The position numbers and the translations under genes are program-made. Shown here piece by piece: positions 22,417 to 30,909 of a stretch of 64,000 bases of DNA (positions are counted from its first letter, which is position 1; each line of letters opens with the position of its first letter). This DNA comes from CAWCUZ01 sp963798795 (GTDB lineage: Bacteria > Acidobacteriota > Vicinamibacteria > Vicinamibacterales > SCN-69-37), in assembly GCA_963798795.1 (NCBI GenBank), contig CAWCUZ010000006.1, positions 248,001 to 312,000 on the forward strand. Reading direction: 5' to 3'. The notes under the pieces were generated by a model. It searched no databases and was not told the DNA's origin. It was given only the letters and a program-made list of their open reading frames with translations.

Positions 22417-23991
22417 GTGCCGTCCATGACTCGTCTTCGCCGATTCCGCCTCGCAGCTCTGCTCGCGCTGGCCGCCGCGGCCGGCTACCTGGCGCCGGTC
22501 GTCGCGCGCGCGCAGCGGCTCGACCCGCTCGTCTACACGATCAGCTTCCCGCACCCGGAGGCGAAGACGTTCGATGTCGCGGTCCGGGTCCCGACGGGTG
22601 GACGACCCTCGGTCGAGATGATGATGGCGATCTGGTCGCCGGGATTCTACGGGATCCAGAACTATGCGGATCGGGTCACGGCGTTTGCCGCGGCGGGGCT
22701 CGACGGCACGCCGCTGACCGTGGAGAAGCCGCAGCCGAGCCGCTGGACGATCGCCACGGGCGGACGTCAGACGATTGACGTCACGTACACGCTCAGCGCG
22801 CCGCGCGGGAGCAACCTGTCGAACGGCGTCACCGAGTCGTCGGCCGTCATCATCGGCCCGTCGACGTACATCACGCTGGTCGAGCAGGCGCATCGGCCGG
22901 CCGAGGTCGATCTGGAGATGCCCGCGTCGTGGACCGGATCGATGACGTCGCTCGACCCGGCGCCGGACCATCAGGCGAACCACTACGTGGCGCCTGACTA
23001 CGACATCCTCGCGGACTCTCCCATCCTCGCCGGCGTCGACCTGGCGACCACGACGTTCACGGTCGACGACATCACGCACTACTGGACGTACCTGGGCCAG
23101 GCGCAGTGGGACGGCGTCAAGGTCGAAGCGGAGCTGAAGCCGCTCATTGAAGAACACATCCGGTTCTGGGGATCGCTCCCCTACAAGCGCTACGCCTTCC
23201 TCAACATCGTCTCGAATGGCCGCGGCGGGTCGGGCGTGGAGCACCTGAACTCGGTCGCAATCACCGGCGCCGGTCAGGAACCGACTACCGAAGCCGCGCT
23301 GTTCCGGTGGGCGGCGTTCGTGAGCCATGAGTACTTCCACGCGATGAACGTCAAACGCCTGCGGCCGATCGAGCTGGGTCCGTTCGACTACGAGCACGCG
23401 CCAGTGACGACCGGGCTGTGGGTGGCCGAAGGCCTGACGACGTACTTCGGCGACCTGCTGGCGGCGCGCGCCGGCCTCGGCTCCGCGAACGACTACCTTG
23501 CCACCACGTCGCGCCACATCAGCGACCTGCAGACGAAGCAGCCCGGACGTCTCGTGCAGACGCTCGAGCGGGCCTCGTCGCAGATGTTCGATCGGATCCC
23601 GGCGGATCAGAAGGTCGACTACTACATCAAGGGCCCCGTCGTCGGTCTCGTGCTCGACGCGCACATCCGCCATCTCACCGGCGGCCGGAAGAGCCTGGAC
23701 GACGTGATGAGGCTGGAGTACCAGCGCTACTCCGGCGCGCACGGCTACACCGCGGCGCAGTTCAATGAGACCGTGTCGGACGCGGCCGGCGTCGACGTGA
23801 GCGGGCTGCTCCACCAGTTGATCGCGACGACCGATGAGGTCGACTACACGGAAATGCTCGACTGGTTCGGCCTGCGCTTCACGCCGGGCGACGATCCTGC
23901 GACGAAGTGGACGCTCGAGGTGCGACCGGACGCCACGGGCGCCCAGCGCGCGCACTTCACCGCGTTCCTGGCGCACTCCGGCACGCACTGA
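22417..23991 (+). CDS. M61-family (glycyl aminopeptidase-like) peptidase, exported
   Basis: 524 residues from GTG 22417, or 521 from ATG 22426. A signal peptide (AALLALAAAAGYLAPVVARAQ) is followed by an M61 N-terminal beta domain and the catalytic domain. The zinc motif is HEYFH in SHEYFHAMNVKRLRP, with the third ligand Glu in GLWVAEGLTTYFGDL. The usual C-terminal PDZ domain is reduced or absent; the family is usually nearer 600 residues. Role: periplasmic or extracellular peptide hydrolysis. TACAAT (22403-22408) is 8 nt before the GTG, favouring a leaderless start. Confidence 0.88.
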   Translation: MPSMTRLRRFRLAALLALAAAAGYLAPVVARAQRLDPLVYTISFPHPEAKTFDVAVRVPTGGRPSVEMMMAIWSPGFYGIQNYADRVTAFAAAGLDGTPLTVEKPQPSRWTIATGGRQTIDVTYTLSAPRGSNLSNGVTESSAVIIGPSTYITLVEQAHRPAEVDLEMPASWTGSMTSLDPAPDHQANHYVAPDYDILADSPILAGVDLATTTFTVDDITHYWTYLGQAQWDGVKVEAELKPLIEEHIRFWGSLPYKRYAFLNIVSNGRGGSGVEHLNSVAITGAGQEPTTEAALFRWAAFVSHEYFHAMNVKRLRPIELGPFDYEHAPVTTGLWVAEGLTTYFGDLLAARAGLGSANDYLATTSRHISDLQTKQPGRLVQTLERASSQMFDRIPADQKVDYYIKGPVVGLVLDAHIRHLTGGRKSLDDVMRLEYQRYSGAHGYTAAQFNETVSDAAGVDVSGLLHQLIATTDEVDYTEMLDWFGLRFTPGDDPATKWTLEVRPDATGAQRAHFTAFLAHSGTH

Positions 23992-24125
23992 GATCGGACC
24001 GGAGAACGCCGGAGGGCCGGGTCGTCGGACCCGGTTGTCGAACGTAGTGGACGACGCGAGACTTCGTCCACAGACACGGACTTCGCAACGAAATGGGAGC
24101 CGAGGACGATGCTACGATGGCTCCC

Positions 24126-24323
24126 GTGACCACATCACAGCGCAAGGTCACCTACGGCGAGCTGGCGAGCTGGCCGGACGACGGGCGCGGCGGGCTGGTC
24201 ATCGTCTCGCCAGCCGGGCGGGGCGAGACGTTTCAATCCTCCGCACTGAGGGACTTCTCGTGCCAGGTCGATCTCCTGTTCCCATGGGATCGGCCGAATC
24301 GCCAGTTTCCCGGCCCCGCGTAA
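24126..24323 (+). pseudogene. Possible remnant of a Uma2-like nuclease gene
   Basis: A frame starting at GTG 24126, 7 nt after TACGAT, opens with TTSQRKVTYGELASWPDDGR, which resembles the first residues of Uma2-family (DUF820) nucleases. The similarity ends after about 20 residues and the frame closes at 76 or fewer codons. This suggests a 5' fragment with its promoter and no body. The call rests on a short match. Confidence 0.3.
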
Positions 24324-24354
24324 TGCCCCTGCGCATCGCCGGCCGTGCTCTGCT

Positions 24355-24471
24355 CGCGTGGTTCGCGACCTGTGGCAGCAGCGCGACCTGGGTAACTTCG
24401 GCTACAGCTTTAGCGCGCGGGTGCCGGCCCACGGCGTCGTGCTGGTGAGGATCGCGAAGCAGATCCCGTCC
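24355..24471 (+). pseudogene. C-terminal fragment of a GH27-like alpha-galactosidase
   Basis: A frame without a start encodes VVRDLWQQRDLGNFGYSFSA followed by RVPAHGVVLVRI. This closely resembles the last about 35 residues of family 27 alpha-galactosidases (VRDLW-x4-DLG, PxHGVxLxxI). No catalytic part is present upstream. The 572-bp stretch 23992-24563 therefore holds gene debris and a family A repeat but no intact gene. Confidence 0.5.
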
Positions 24472-24473
24472 GA

Positions 24474-24548
24474 ATGGAGCCCCGGGTCTTCAGACTCGGG
24501 GGCTCCAGACCCCCGGGAGGCCCGGGCCTTCAGGCCCAGGCGAACCCC
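24474..24548 (+). repeat. Palindromic repeats (family A)
   Basis: ATGGAGCCCCGGGTCTTCAG plus ACTCGGGGGCTCC, then a related CCCGGGCCTTCAGGCCC hairpin, lies immediately before the -10-like TATGAT of the zinc-ribbon gene. The ATG inside the repeat gives a false longer start for that gene. Confidence 0.8.
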
Positions 24549-24563
24549 GGCTATGATCGGCTC

Positions 24564-24968
24564 ATGGCGATGGACGAACGCAGCCTGTTCACCGTGAAGC
24601 CGGAGACCCGCACCGGACGCTACCAGTGTCCGCGGTGCAAGCGGACCAACGAGTACAGCGTCCGGTGGATGCGGCACTCGAAGAAGGACCGCCCGCCGGG
24701 CGGGATGGATGCCGCCGACCGGGCCAAGTTCGACAAGCTGCGCGACTACCTGCTCCGCCTCGACGACGAAGTCGTGTGCAAGACGTGCGGGAAGAAGTTC
24801 GAGGTGCCGTCGCAGCATTCGCTGATGTTCGTGGACCAGCTCGCCGGGCTGCCCAACGACGAAGAACTCGAGCGCGAGATTGCCGCCGCGGCGGGAGAAG
24901 ACGCGCCGCCGGCTTCCGAGACGCCGCCCGGCCAGGCCAGCCAGATCCCGCGCAAGCCCGGTCGGTGA
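24564..24968 (+). CDS. Small zinc-ribbon protein
   Basis: 134 residues from ATG 24564, which sits 6 nt after TATGAT. Two Cys pairs (CPRCKRTNEY at about residue 19 and CKTCGKKFEV at about 71) could form one split zinc ribbon, with a charged segment in between. The C-terminus is Pro/Ala-rich and disordered. No enzyme motif is visible. It may bind nucleic acid or protein, but I do not recognise the family. It is probably transcribed alone. Confidence 0.65.
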   Translation: MAMDERSLFTVKPETRTGRYQCPRCKRTNEYSVRWMRHSKKDRPPGGMDAADRAKFDKLRDYLLRLDDEVVCKTCGKKFEVPSQHSLMFVDQLAGLPNDEELEREIAAAAGEDAPPASETPPGQASQIPRKPGR

Positions 24969-24982
24969 GCAGCGGTAGGCGG

Positions 24983-25021
24983 TGACAGCATGCATGCACC
25001 ATTGTGCTAGCATGATGTCAT
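24983..25021 (+). promoter_or_regulatory. Promoter and operator of RHH/PIN pair 1
   Basis: The extended -10 TGCTAGCAT (25005-25013) ends 6 nt before the ATG at 25020, so the mRNA should be leaderless. Inverted arms TGACAGCATGC (24983-24993) and GCATGATGTCA (25010-25020) match at 10 of 11 positions and flank the promoter. The right arm includes ATGATGTCAT (25012-25021), nearly identical to the operator of pair 2 at 56606-56615. Confidence 0.55.
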
Positions 25022-25262
25022 GCCGAAGCAGCTCACGATCCGCGGCGTGTCCGACGAGCTCGGCCGGCGGCTCTCCCGGCTGAGCCGCGAGCGGGGCGAG
25101 AGCGTCAACGCGACGGCCCTGGCGATCCTCGAAGACGCCGTCGGCGTGGACGCCCGGCGCCGCCGGCTCGAACGCTACGCGACCTGGTCGGCGGCCGATC
25201 TGGCCGAGTTTGACCGCGCCCTCGCCGACCAACGGGTGATCGACGATGAGCTCTGGCAATAG
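25020..25262 (+). CDS. Ribbon-helix-helix antitoxin (FitA/VapB-like)
   Basis: 80 residues. The N-terminal strand KQLTIRGVSDELGRRLSRLS and helix SVNATALAILEDAV form a FitA/VapB-type ribbon-helix-helix. The C-terminal half (ATWSAADLAEFDRALADQR) is the region that would wrap the toxin. It overlaps the PIN gene by 17 bp. By family knowledge it neutralises the toxin and represses its own operon. Confidence 0.8.
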   Translation: MPKQLTIRGVSDELGRRLSRLSRERGESVNATALAILEDAVGVDARRRRLERYATWSAADLAEFDRALADQRVIDDELWQ

Positions 25263-25692
25263 CGAGGGCGTCGTGCCGCGGGTCGTGCTCGACACGTCGG
25301 CGTACTCGCGCCTGCGAACCGGCGACCAGCGGGTGCGAGACGTCGTCGCGGAAGCCGAGGTCGTGCTGGTGCCGGTCATCGTTCTTGGCGAATTGCAGGG
25401 CGCCTTCGAGCTCGGCTCGCGGGCGCGCGAAAATCGGGTGGCGCTCGCCGAGTTTCTCGCAGAGCCGTTCGTCGCGGTCACGCCAGCCTCGGCCAGCGTG
25501 GCCCGGCACTACGGCCTGATCTACGCGGGGCTTCGCCGCGCGGGCACGCCCGTCCCGGTCAACGACATGTGGATTGCTGCCTGCGCCATCGACCAGGGCG
25601 GCTGTCTCGTCACCTTCGATCGGGACTTCGAGCGTATCGCCGGTCTCGACCGGATCGTCTTCGAGGGGATCGAACCGGGCACGGAGGAATGA
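25246..25692 (+). CDS. PIN-domain toxin (VapC-like)
   Basis: 148 residues. Acidic PIN residues are visible: Asp16 in VVLDTSAYS, Glu in VLGELQGAF, Asp in NDMWIAACA and Asp in LVTFDRDF. These form the metal site of a VapC-type ribonuclease. The ATG at 25246 lies inside the antitoxin gene; GTG 25273 is an alternative start closer to the conserved core. The predicted target is RNA, with the specificity unknown. Confidence 0.83.
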   Translation: MSSGNSEGVVPRVVLDTSAYSRLRTGDQRVRDVVAEAEVVLVPVIVLGELQGAFELGSRARENRVALAEFLAEPFVAVTPASASVARHYGLIYAGLRRAGTPVPVNDMWIAACAIDQGGCLVTFDRDFERIAGLDRIVFEGIEPGTEE

Positions 25693-25714
25693 ACGATGAC
25701 GAAGGGCTGACTGA

Positions 25715-25746
25715 TATCATCCCGGCCCATGGAAGGAGCTCACTGA
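25715..25746 (+). other. -10 box and five-codon leader frame before SDR
   Basis: TATCAT (25715-25720) is 8 nt upstream of ATG 25729, which opens MEGAH-stop. The same bases form the GGAAGGAG ribosome site of the SDR start at 25748. This could be a leaderless mini-cistron that couples to the SDR, or simply the 20-nt leader. Confidence 0.3.
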
Positions 25747-25747
25747 C

Positions 25748-26536
25748 GTGGATCTTGGGCTTGCAGACAAGCGCGCGCTCGTTCTGGCCGCCGGCGGCGG
25801 CCTCGGGTCAGCCATTGCCGCCGCGCTCGCCGCCGAGGGCGCGCACCTGTTCCTGAGCGACGTGAACGTTGCAAGCCTCGACCAGGCGCGTGCCGAAATA
25901 CGCGCGACCGGCGGAGCGCGCGTCGAAGCGCACGCGGGCGATCTGTCGAAGGCCGGCGACATCGACGCGGTGTGCGACAAGGCCCTGGCGGCATTCGGCG
26001 GGATCGACATTCTCGTCAACATTACCGGAGGACCGCCGGCCGGGCCGGTTGCGGCGGTCGACGCCGACGCGTGGCACAAGCACTTCGATTTGATGGTGCT
26101 GAGCGTCTTCCATCTGACGCGCCGGCTGCTGCCGGGCATGCGCGAGCGCAAATGGGGCCGCATCCTCACGAGCACGTCGTCGGGCGTCCTCCAGCCGATC
26201 CCCAACCTCGGCATCTCGAACGCGTTGCGTGCGTCGCTCGTCACCTGGTCCAAGACGCTCGCCGGCGAAGTGGCGGGCGACGGCGTGACGGTGAACGTGC
26301 TGGTGCCCGGGCGGATCCACACCAAACGGGTCGACCAGCTGGACAGCGCCGCAGCCGCGCGACAGAACAAGCCGGTGGAGGAAGTCGTGCGCCAGTCGCT
26401 CGCGACGATTCCGATGGGCCGCTACGGTCGGCCTGACGAGTTCGCCGCCGTGGCGGCCTTTCTTGCCAGCGAGCGCGCGAGCTACGTCACCGGATCCGTC
26501 GTGCGCGTGGACGGCGGCGTGATCAAGGGCGTATAG
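25748..26536 (+). CDS. Short-chain dehydrogenase/reductase, atypical active site
   Basis: 262 residues with a Rossmann fold. The cofactor loop reads AAGGGLGSAIA instead of TGxxxGIG, and NITGG replaces NNAG. The active-site Ser is in STSSG, but the positions of the canonical Tyr and Lys are Ser157 and Arg161 (LGISNALRA). The C-terminus TGSVVRVDGG is typical of FabG-like SDRs. It therefore belongs to a divergent SDR group that may use another catalytic scheme or be non-catalytic. The start is GTG 25748 behind GGAAGGAG, and a five-codon frame (25729-25746) precedes it. Confidence 0.82.
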   Translation: MDLGLADKRALVLAAGGGLGSAIAAALAAEGAHLFLSDVNVASLDQARAEIRATGGARVEAHAGDLSKAGDIDAVCDKALAAFGGIDILVNITGGPPAGPVAAVDADAWHKHFDLMVLSVFHLTRRLLPGMRERKWGRILTSTSSGVLQPIPNLGISNALRASLVTWSKTLAGEVAGDGVTVNVLVPGRIHTKRVDQLDSAAAARQNKPVEEVVRQSLATIPMGRYGRPDEFAAVAAFLASERASYVTGSVVRVDGGVIKGV

Positions 26537-26611
26537 CGGACGTCACACCGCATCGTGACGCCGCCATGTCGCGCGAGCCGCGCGACGCAAGAGAGGTAAG
26601 ATCGACGCTCC

Positions 26612-28987
26612 ATGCTCCGGGCCGAGGACGACCTCACCGGCCGGACACTGAGCCGCTATCAGATCGAGCACCAGATCGGCCGTGGCGGCATGGGCGTCGT
26701 GTACCTGGGGCGCGACGTCCGGCTGAATCGTCGAGTCGCGGTCAAGGTCCTCGCGAGCGACGCAGTGCTGGACGAAGCCCGCCGATCGCGCTTCCTGCGC
26801 GAGGCCAGAGCGGCCTCCGCGCTGAATCATCCGAACATCGTCACCGTCTACGACGTCGGCAGCCAGGACGGCATCGACTTCATGGCGATGGAGTACGTGG
26901 AGGGCACGCCGCTCAATCACCTGATTGGGTCCGGGCTCTCCACCGGCCAGGCGGTCGACCTGGCCCGTCAGATCGCCGGCGCGCTGGCGGCCGCGCACGA
27001 GGCGGGCATCGTCCACCGCGATCTGAAGCCGGCCAACGTCATGGTCACACCGAAGGGCGAGGCGAAGCTGCTCGACTTCGGACTGGCCAAGCTGGCGGCC
27101 GGGGAACAGGCCGGATCGCTGGTGTCGACGGTGACGGCCGGTCTCGCGACCGAACCCGGGGCGATTCTGGGCACGCTGGCGTACATGTCGCCGGAACAGG
27201 CCGCCGGCGAGCCGGCGGGACCGCAGTCGGACATCTTCGCCTTCGGCGCCGTCCTCTACGAGATGGTCACCGGACGCCGCGCCTTTCCCGGACAGACGAG
27301 CGTGGAGGTTCTCGGGCGGCTGATGAACGAGGACCCGCCGGCGCCGAGCGGGATGCTGCCGGGCATCCCGGCGGAGCTGGAGCGGATCATCGATCGATGC
27401 CTGCGCAAAGACCGCAACCGCCGCAGCCAGCACATGGCCGACGTGAAGCTGGCGCTGGACGAATTGCCGGCGCCCGCCGCCCGCGCGCTGCCCGGACCCG
27501 GGCGCGATCGGCGGTGGCGTGGACGCGATCTGGCGCTCGGCCTGGCGGGACTGGTCCTCGTTGCCGTCGTGGCCGCCGTCTTTCTGCACCTGTGGACCGG
27601 CGCGCCGGGTCCGATCGAGCGAGTGGCCGTCCTGCCGCTCGACAACATCTCGGGGGATGCGGGCCAGGACTACTTCGCCGATGGGATGACCGAAGCGCTC
27701 ATTGATCGGCTGGGCCGGATCGGAGCCCTGCGCGTGACCTCCCGCACGTCCGTCATGCGCTACAAGGGCGCGGGCCATCGACCGAAGGACATCGGCACGG
27801 AGCTCTCTGTCGATGCGTTCGTCGATGGTTCGGCCGTCCGAGTGGGCGACCAGGTCCGTGTGACGGCCCAGCTGGTCGATGCGCGGACCGAGGACCTGCT
27901 GTGGTCGAACAACTATGATCGGCCGTTTACCGATGCCCTGACGCTGCAGAGCGACATCGCGCAGGCCATTGCGGAAGCCATCAGCGTGGCCGCGACGCCT
28001 GACGAAACCCGACTGCTGGCCACCACGCGCAAAGTCGATCCGGAAGCCTACGAGCTGTACCTCCGCGGGAGGTATGCGTTCAACTTCGGACCCGCGCAGG
28101 CCGATCTCGCGATGCAGTACTACCAGCGTGCGCTCGAAAGAGACGTTGCGTATGCGCCGCCTTACATCGGCCTGGCGCAGGTACTGGCGTTTCAGTCGCA
28201 CTGGGGACTGGCGCCCCCGGACGTGAACATGCCACGGGTGCGCCAGCTGCTGGCGACGGCCCTCGACCTCGACGATTCCTCGGCGGATGCGCACGGGTTC
28301 CATGCGGCGCTGCTCGCGCACGGAGACTGGAAGTGGAACGAGGCCGAACGGGAATTTCTGCGCGCCCTGGAGCTCGACTCCAGCAGTTCGGACAGGCACT
28401 TCGAATACGGGATCGTGCTGAACCTGCTGCGGCGTTTCGACGAGGCCGCGGCGCAGTTCACCGAGGCTCAGGACCTGGATCCGTACAACCCGATGTACAT
28501 CGGGGCGTCGGCGATGCCGGACGTCAGTCGAGGTCGGTACGAGGCCGCGGTGGGGCCGCTCACGGAGTCGGTGCAGAAGGCTCCAGGGCTCATTCCGTTT
28601 CAGCACTATCTCTGGGGCGTCCTCGCGAGCCTGGGCAACTACGAGGGTGCGCTGCACCACGCAGCCGACTTCCTGAAGCTGCAGGGTCAGGACGGGGTCG
28701 CCGCCATGCTGGGCGGCGCATCGGACCCCGCCGGGTACCGCAATGCCATGCGCCGCGCGGCCGATGCGCTCGTCGCGCGCTCGAAATCCGCCTACGTCTG
28801 TCCGTTCTGGATCGCGGAGCTCTACGCGCAGGCTGCCGATGTCGAGGACGCCCTGAGCTGGCTCGAGCGCTCCTCAGGGGGGTCGTTCTCCTGGGTTTCG
28901 CTGGTCCCGGACTCGCCGTTCTGGGTGGCGTTCCGGGACGAGCCGCGGGTGCAGGCGCTGACGGATCAGTTGAACCTGCCGAAGTGA
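26612..28987 (+). CDS. Ser/Thr kinase with TolB/FlgO-like and TPR domains
   Basis: 791 residues. The kinase domain covers about residues 15-285 (GRGGMGVVYLG, Lys45 in VAVKVL, HRDLKPANV, DFGLAK, SPEQ). A transmembrane segment lies near 305-330. A domain beginning VAVLPLDNISGDAGQDYFADGMTEALI (about 340-460) resembles the region that precedes TPRs in adenylate-cyclase-like and FlgO-like proteins. TPR-like helices run from about 485 to the end. The architecture is common in Acidobacteriota. It is likely an inner-membrane signalling kinase with protein-binding repeats. TAAGAT lies 9 nt before the start. Confidence 0.9.
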   Translation: MLRAEDDLTGRTLSRYQIEHQIGRGGMGVVYLGRDVRLNRRVAVKVLASDAVLDEARRSRFLREARAASALNHPNIVTVYDVGSQDGIDFMAMEYVEGTPLNHLIGSGLSTGQAVDLARQIAGALAAAHEAGIVHRDLKPANVMVTPKGEAKLLDFGLAKLAAGEQAGSLVSTVTAGLATEPGAILGTLAYMSPEQAAGEPAGPQSDIFAFGAVLYEMVTGRRAFPGQTSVEVLGRLMNEDPPAPSGMLPGIPAELERIIDRCLRKDRNRRSQHMADVKLALDELPAPAARALPGPGRDRRWRGRDLALGLAGLVLVAVVAAVFLHLWTGAPGPIERVAVLPLDNISGDAGQDYFADGMTEALIDRLGRIGALRVTSRTSVMRYKGAGHRPKDIGTELSVDAFVDGSAVRVGDQVRVTAQLVDARTEDLLWSNNYDRPFTDALTLQSDIAQAIAEAISVAATPDETRLLATTRKVDPEAYELYLRGRYAFNFGPAQADLAMQYYQRALERDVAYAPPYIGLAQVLAFQSHWGLAPPDVNMPRVRQLLATALDLDDSSADAHGFHAALLAHGDWKWNEAEREFLRALELDSSSSDRHFEYGIVLNLLRRFDEAAAQFTEAQDLDPYNPMYIGASAMPDVSRGRYEAAVGPLTESVQKAPGLIPFQHYLWGVLASLGNYEGALHHAADFLKLQGQDGVAAMLGGASDPAGYRNAMRRAADALVARSKSAYVCPFWIAELYAQAADVEDALSWLERSSGGSFSWVSLVPDSPFWVAFRDEPRVQALTDQLNLPK

Positions 28988-29036
28988 TCGTGCGCCGGTC
29001 GCGATTGTGCTGCCGCAGCCCGCGGCTGATACGTGT

Positions 29037-30089
29037 CTACGGCGTCGCGAAGGCCGCCACCGCCGCGCGCGGAATGCGCCAGGTCGATCCAATGCGCCGG
29101 CCTTTGAGCTCGCCTGACTGGAGGACGGCCAGCACATCGCTCTCGCTCACGCCGAGCAGCTCCGCCGCCTGCGACGGGCTGAGCAAGTCCAGTGGCGAGG
29201 GAGGGGGTGGCGGCGTCACGCCGGGCGCCGCGGTGCCGCCGGCGAGTCCCTGCTGCATCATCTGCTGAGCGATGCCGAAGCCGACGGCCAGTTCGGCCGC
29301 CGCGCCGGCCGGCCCGCCACCGCGCGTCTCGAATCCGCGTCCCATCTGGTATTTCACGTAGTCGTTCAGGTTGCCGACGGCGGTCAGGCTCGACCGCTTG
29401 TCGATCGCCTGCTCGACCTCGGCCGGCACCGAGATGTTCTCGACGATGAAGGTCGTCAGCTCGAGGCCGTACTTCGCCTTGACGGCCGGGTTGACGAGCG
29501 GCAGCAGCGCCTCGCCCAGTTCGCCATAGCGGGACGCCGCGTCCAGCACCGGGATCTTCGCCGAGGCCAGCGCGGCGCTGAACAGGCTGACGATCCGCGA
29601 CCGCATCGTCGCGATGAATTCGTCGAGATGAACGTCCTCGTCCGATCCCGCCACTTCGCGCAGGAAGGTCTTCGGCTCCACGACGCGGAAGTCGTAGGTG
29701 CCGAAGGCGCGCACCCTGACGACGCCGAGGTCTGCATCGCGCAGCATGACCGGACGCGACGTGCCCCAGCCGTTGCCGGTGAACAGCCGCGTGGTGACAA
29801 AGTAGACGTCTGCCTTGAACGGCGAGTCGAAGCCGAACGGCCATGACCGGAAGCGGGTGAGGACCGGAATGTTCTCGGTCACGAGCGTGTGCCGGCCCGG
29901 GCCGAAGGTGTCGCCGAACTGTCCGAGGTAAACGAACTGCGCCACCTGCGATTCGCGCACGATGAGCTGCGCGCCGTTCTTGATGGCTTTGTCCTCGTCC
30001 GGGAAGCGCCACGACAGCGTGTCGCGCGTGTCGTCGGTCCACTGGACGATCTCGAGCAGCTCGCCCTTGATGACGTGCATGATACCCAT
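29037..30089 (-). CDS. SPFH-domain protein with C-terminal excisionase-like HTH
   Basis: 350 residues. Residues 1-240 resemble the YdjI/virion-core type of SPFH proteins (MHVIKGELLEIVQWTDDTRDTLSWRFP; GDTFGPGRHTLVTENIPVL; TTFIVENISVPAEVEQAI). A Gly/Pro-rich linker follows. Residues about 298-350 (SPSQAAELLGVSESDVLAVLQSGEL, GSTWRIPRAAVAAF) form an excisionase/MerR-like helix-turn-helix. It has no signal peptide or transmembrane segment. The start has GGGGAGA upstream. It is preceded after 34 bp by a zinc-ribbon gene, the usual partner type for this SPFH group. Membrane-stress scaffolding is the family's suspected role. The HTH fusion is unusual. Confidence 0.8.
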   Translation of the reverse strand: MGIMHVIKGELLEIVQWTDDTRDTLSWRFPDEDKAIKNGAQLIVRESQVAQFVYLGQFGDTFGPGRHTLVTENIPVLTRFRSWPFGFDSPFKADVYFVTTRLFTGNGWGTSRPVMLRDADLGVVRVRAFGTYDFRVVEPKTFLREVAGSDEDVHLDEFIATMRSRIVSLFSAALASAKIPVLDAASRYGELGEALLPLVNPAVKAKYGLELTTFIVENISVPAEVEQAIDKRSSLTAVGNLNDYVKYQMGRGFETRGGGPAGAAAELAVGFGIAQQMMQQGLAGGTAAPGVTPPPPPSPLDLLSPSQAAELLGVSESDVLAVLQSGELKGRRIGSTWRIPRAAVAAFATP

Positions 30090-30123
30090 CGGTCACTCTC
30101 CCCCTCGTATGAACCCGGTGGCC

Positions 30124-30840
30124 TCAGGTGAGGCGCTTGAGCCAGTCCGTGAACGCATTGAGCCCGGCGCCGACCAGGCCGCTGGCCGGCACGTCGGCCA
30201 TCCAGCCCCGGTCGCGCTCGATCGCGTCGAACGCGGCGTTGACGTCGCGGCGCGACCGCTCCAACTGCAGCGGCAGCGATGGATCGACCGGGCGGCCCGT
30301 GCGGTCGGCCTGCTGCAGCTCGGTGACGAGCGCCCGCGCATGCTGCATGTCGAGCATCGACAGCGGCGTCCCGCAGTGGCGGCAGGTCGCGCCGGCGGCC
30401 AGATCGACCGGCGCGCCGCAGTTCGAGCACGTCACGGTCTGCACGTTCTCGCGCAGTTCGGCCATCTGCGCGGCCGTCAGCGGGCGGATGAAGTCCTTCT
30501 CGCGAAGAAAATTGAAGAAGGTCGTCAGGCGCCCGTGCCCGTTCGGACACCGCAGGTACTCGAACCGGGTCGTCCGCTGCATGTCATGCGCGAGGTGCAG
30601 CTCCTGTCCGCACCGAGGGCAACGGACCGTCGTCCCGCCCGCCGGCGGCGCCGCGGACTTCGAGTGTTCGCCGATGAGGTGAAACAGCTTGAGCGTCGAG
30701 GCCGGCGAAAGCTGCACACTTTCGCCCGTATCGAACCAGAATGACTGACACGCCAGGCAAACGTCGATCGTCACCGGCCGGCCCAGGTGGCCCTCCAGCG
30801 TCTGGCCGGACATCAGCGCCTGGCAGCGCGGGCACATCAT
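30124..30840 (-). CDS. Multi-zinc-ribbon protein (TFIIB-type zinc finger)
   Basis: 238 residues. Three Cys clusters: CPRCQALM with CLACQSFWFD (residues 3-35, the zf-TFIIB type), CPRCGQEL with CPNGHG (about 74-103) and CSNCGAPV with CRHCGTPL (about 130-157). The C-terminus is helical, ending FTDWLKRL, and could contact a membrane or the neighbouring SPFH protein. It lies first in a two-gene operon with the SPFH protein. The function is unknown; assembly or chaperone-like roles are inferred for such pairs. Confidence 0.75.
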   Translation of the reverse strand: MMCPRCQALMSGQTLEGHLGRPVTIDVCLACQSFWFDTGESVQLSPASTLKLFHLIGEHSKSAAPPAGGTTVRCPRCGQELHLAHDMQRTTRFEYLRCPNGHGRLTTFFNFLREKDFIRPLTAAQMAELRENVQTVTCSNCGAPVDLAAGATCRHCGTPLSMLDMQHARALVTELQQADRTGRPVDPSLPLQLERSRRDVNAAFDAIERDRGWMADVPASGLVGAGLNAFTDWLKRLT

Positions 30841-30880
30841 CCCGCCTTTGTTCTCGGCAGGAGGGCGGTCGGGGTTTAAA

Positions 30881-30899
30881 AGGAGCGCCGGGGCTCCAT
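30881..30899 (+). repeat. Degenerate family A palindrome
   Basis: GGAGCGCCGGGGCTCC forms a short hairpin and carries the GGAGC...GCTCCATC flanks of the family A repeats. It sits between the end of the BNR gene and the zinc-ribbon start. Confidence 0.5.
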
Positions 30900-30909
30900 C
30901 ATTCGATGA

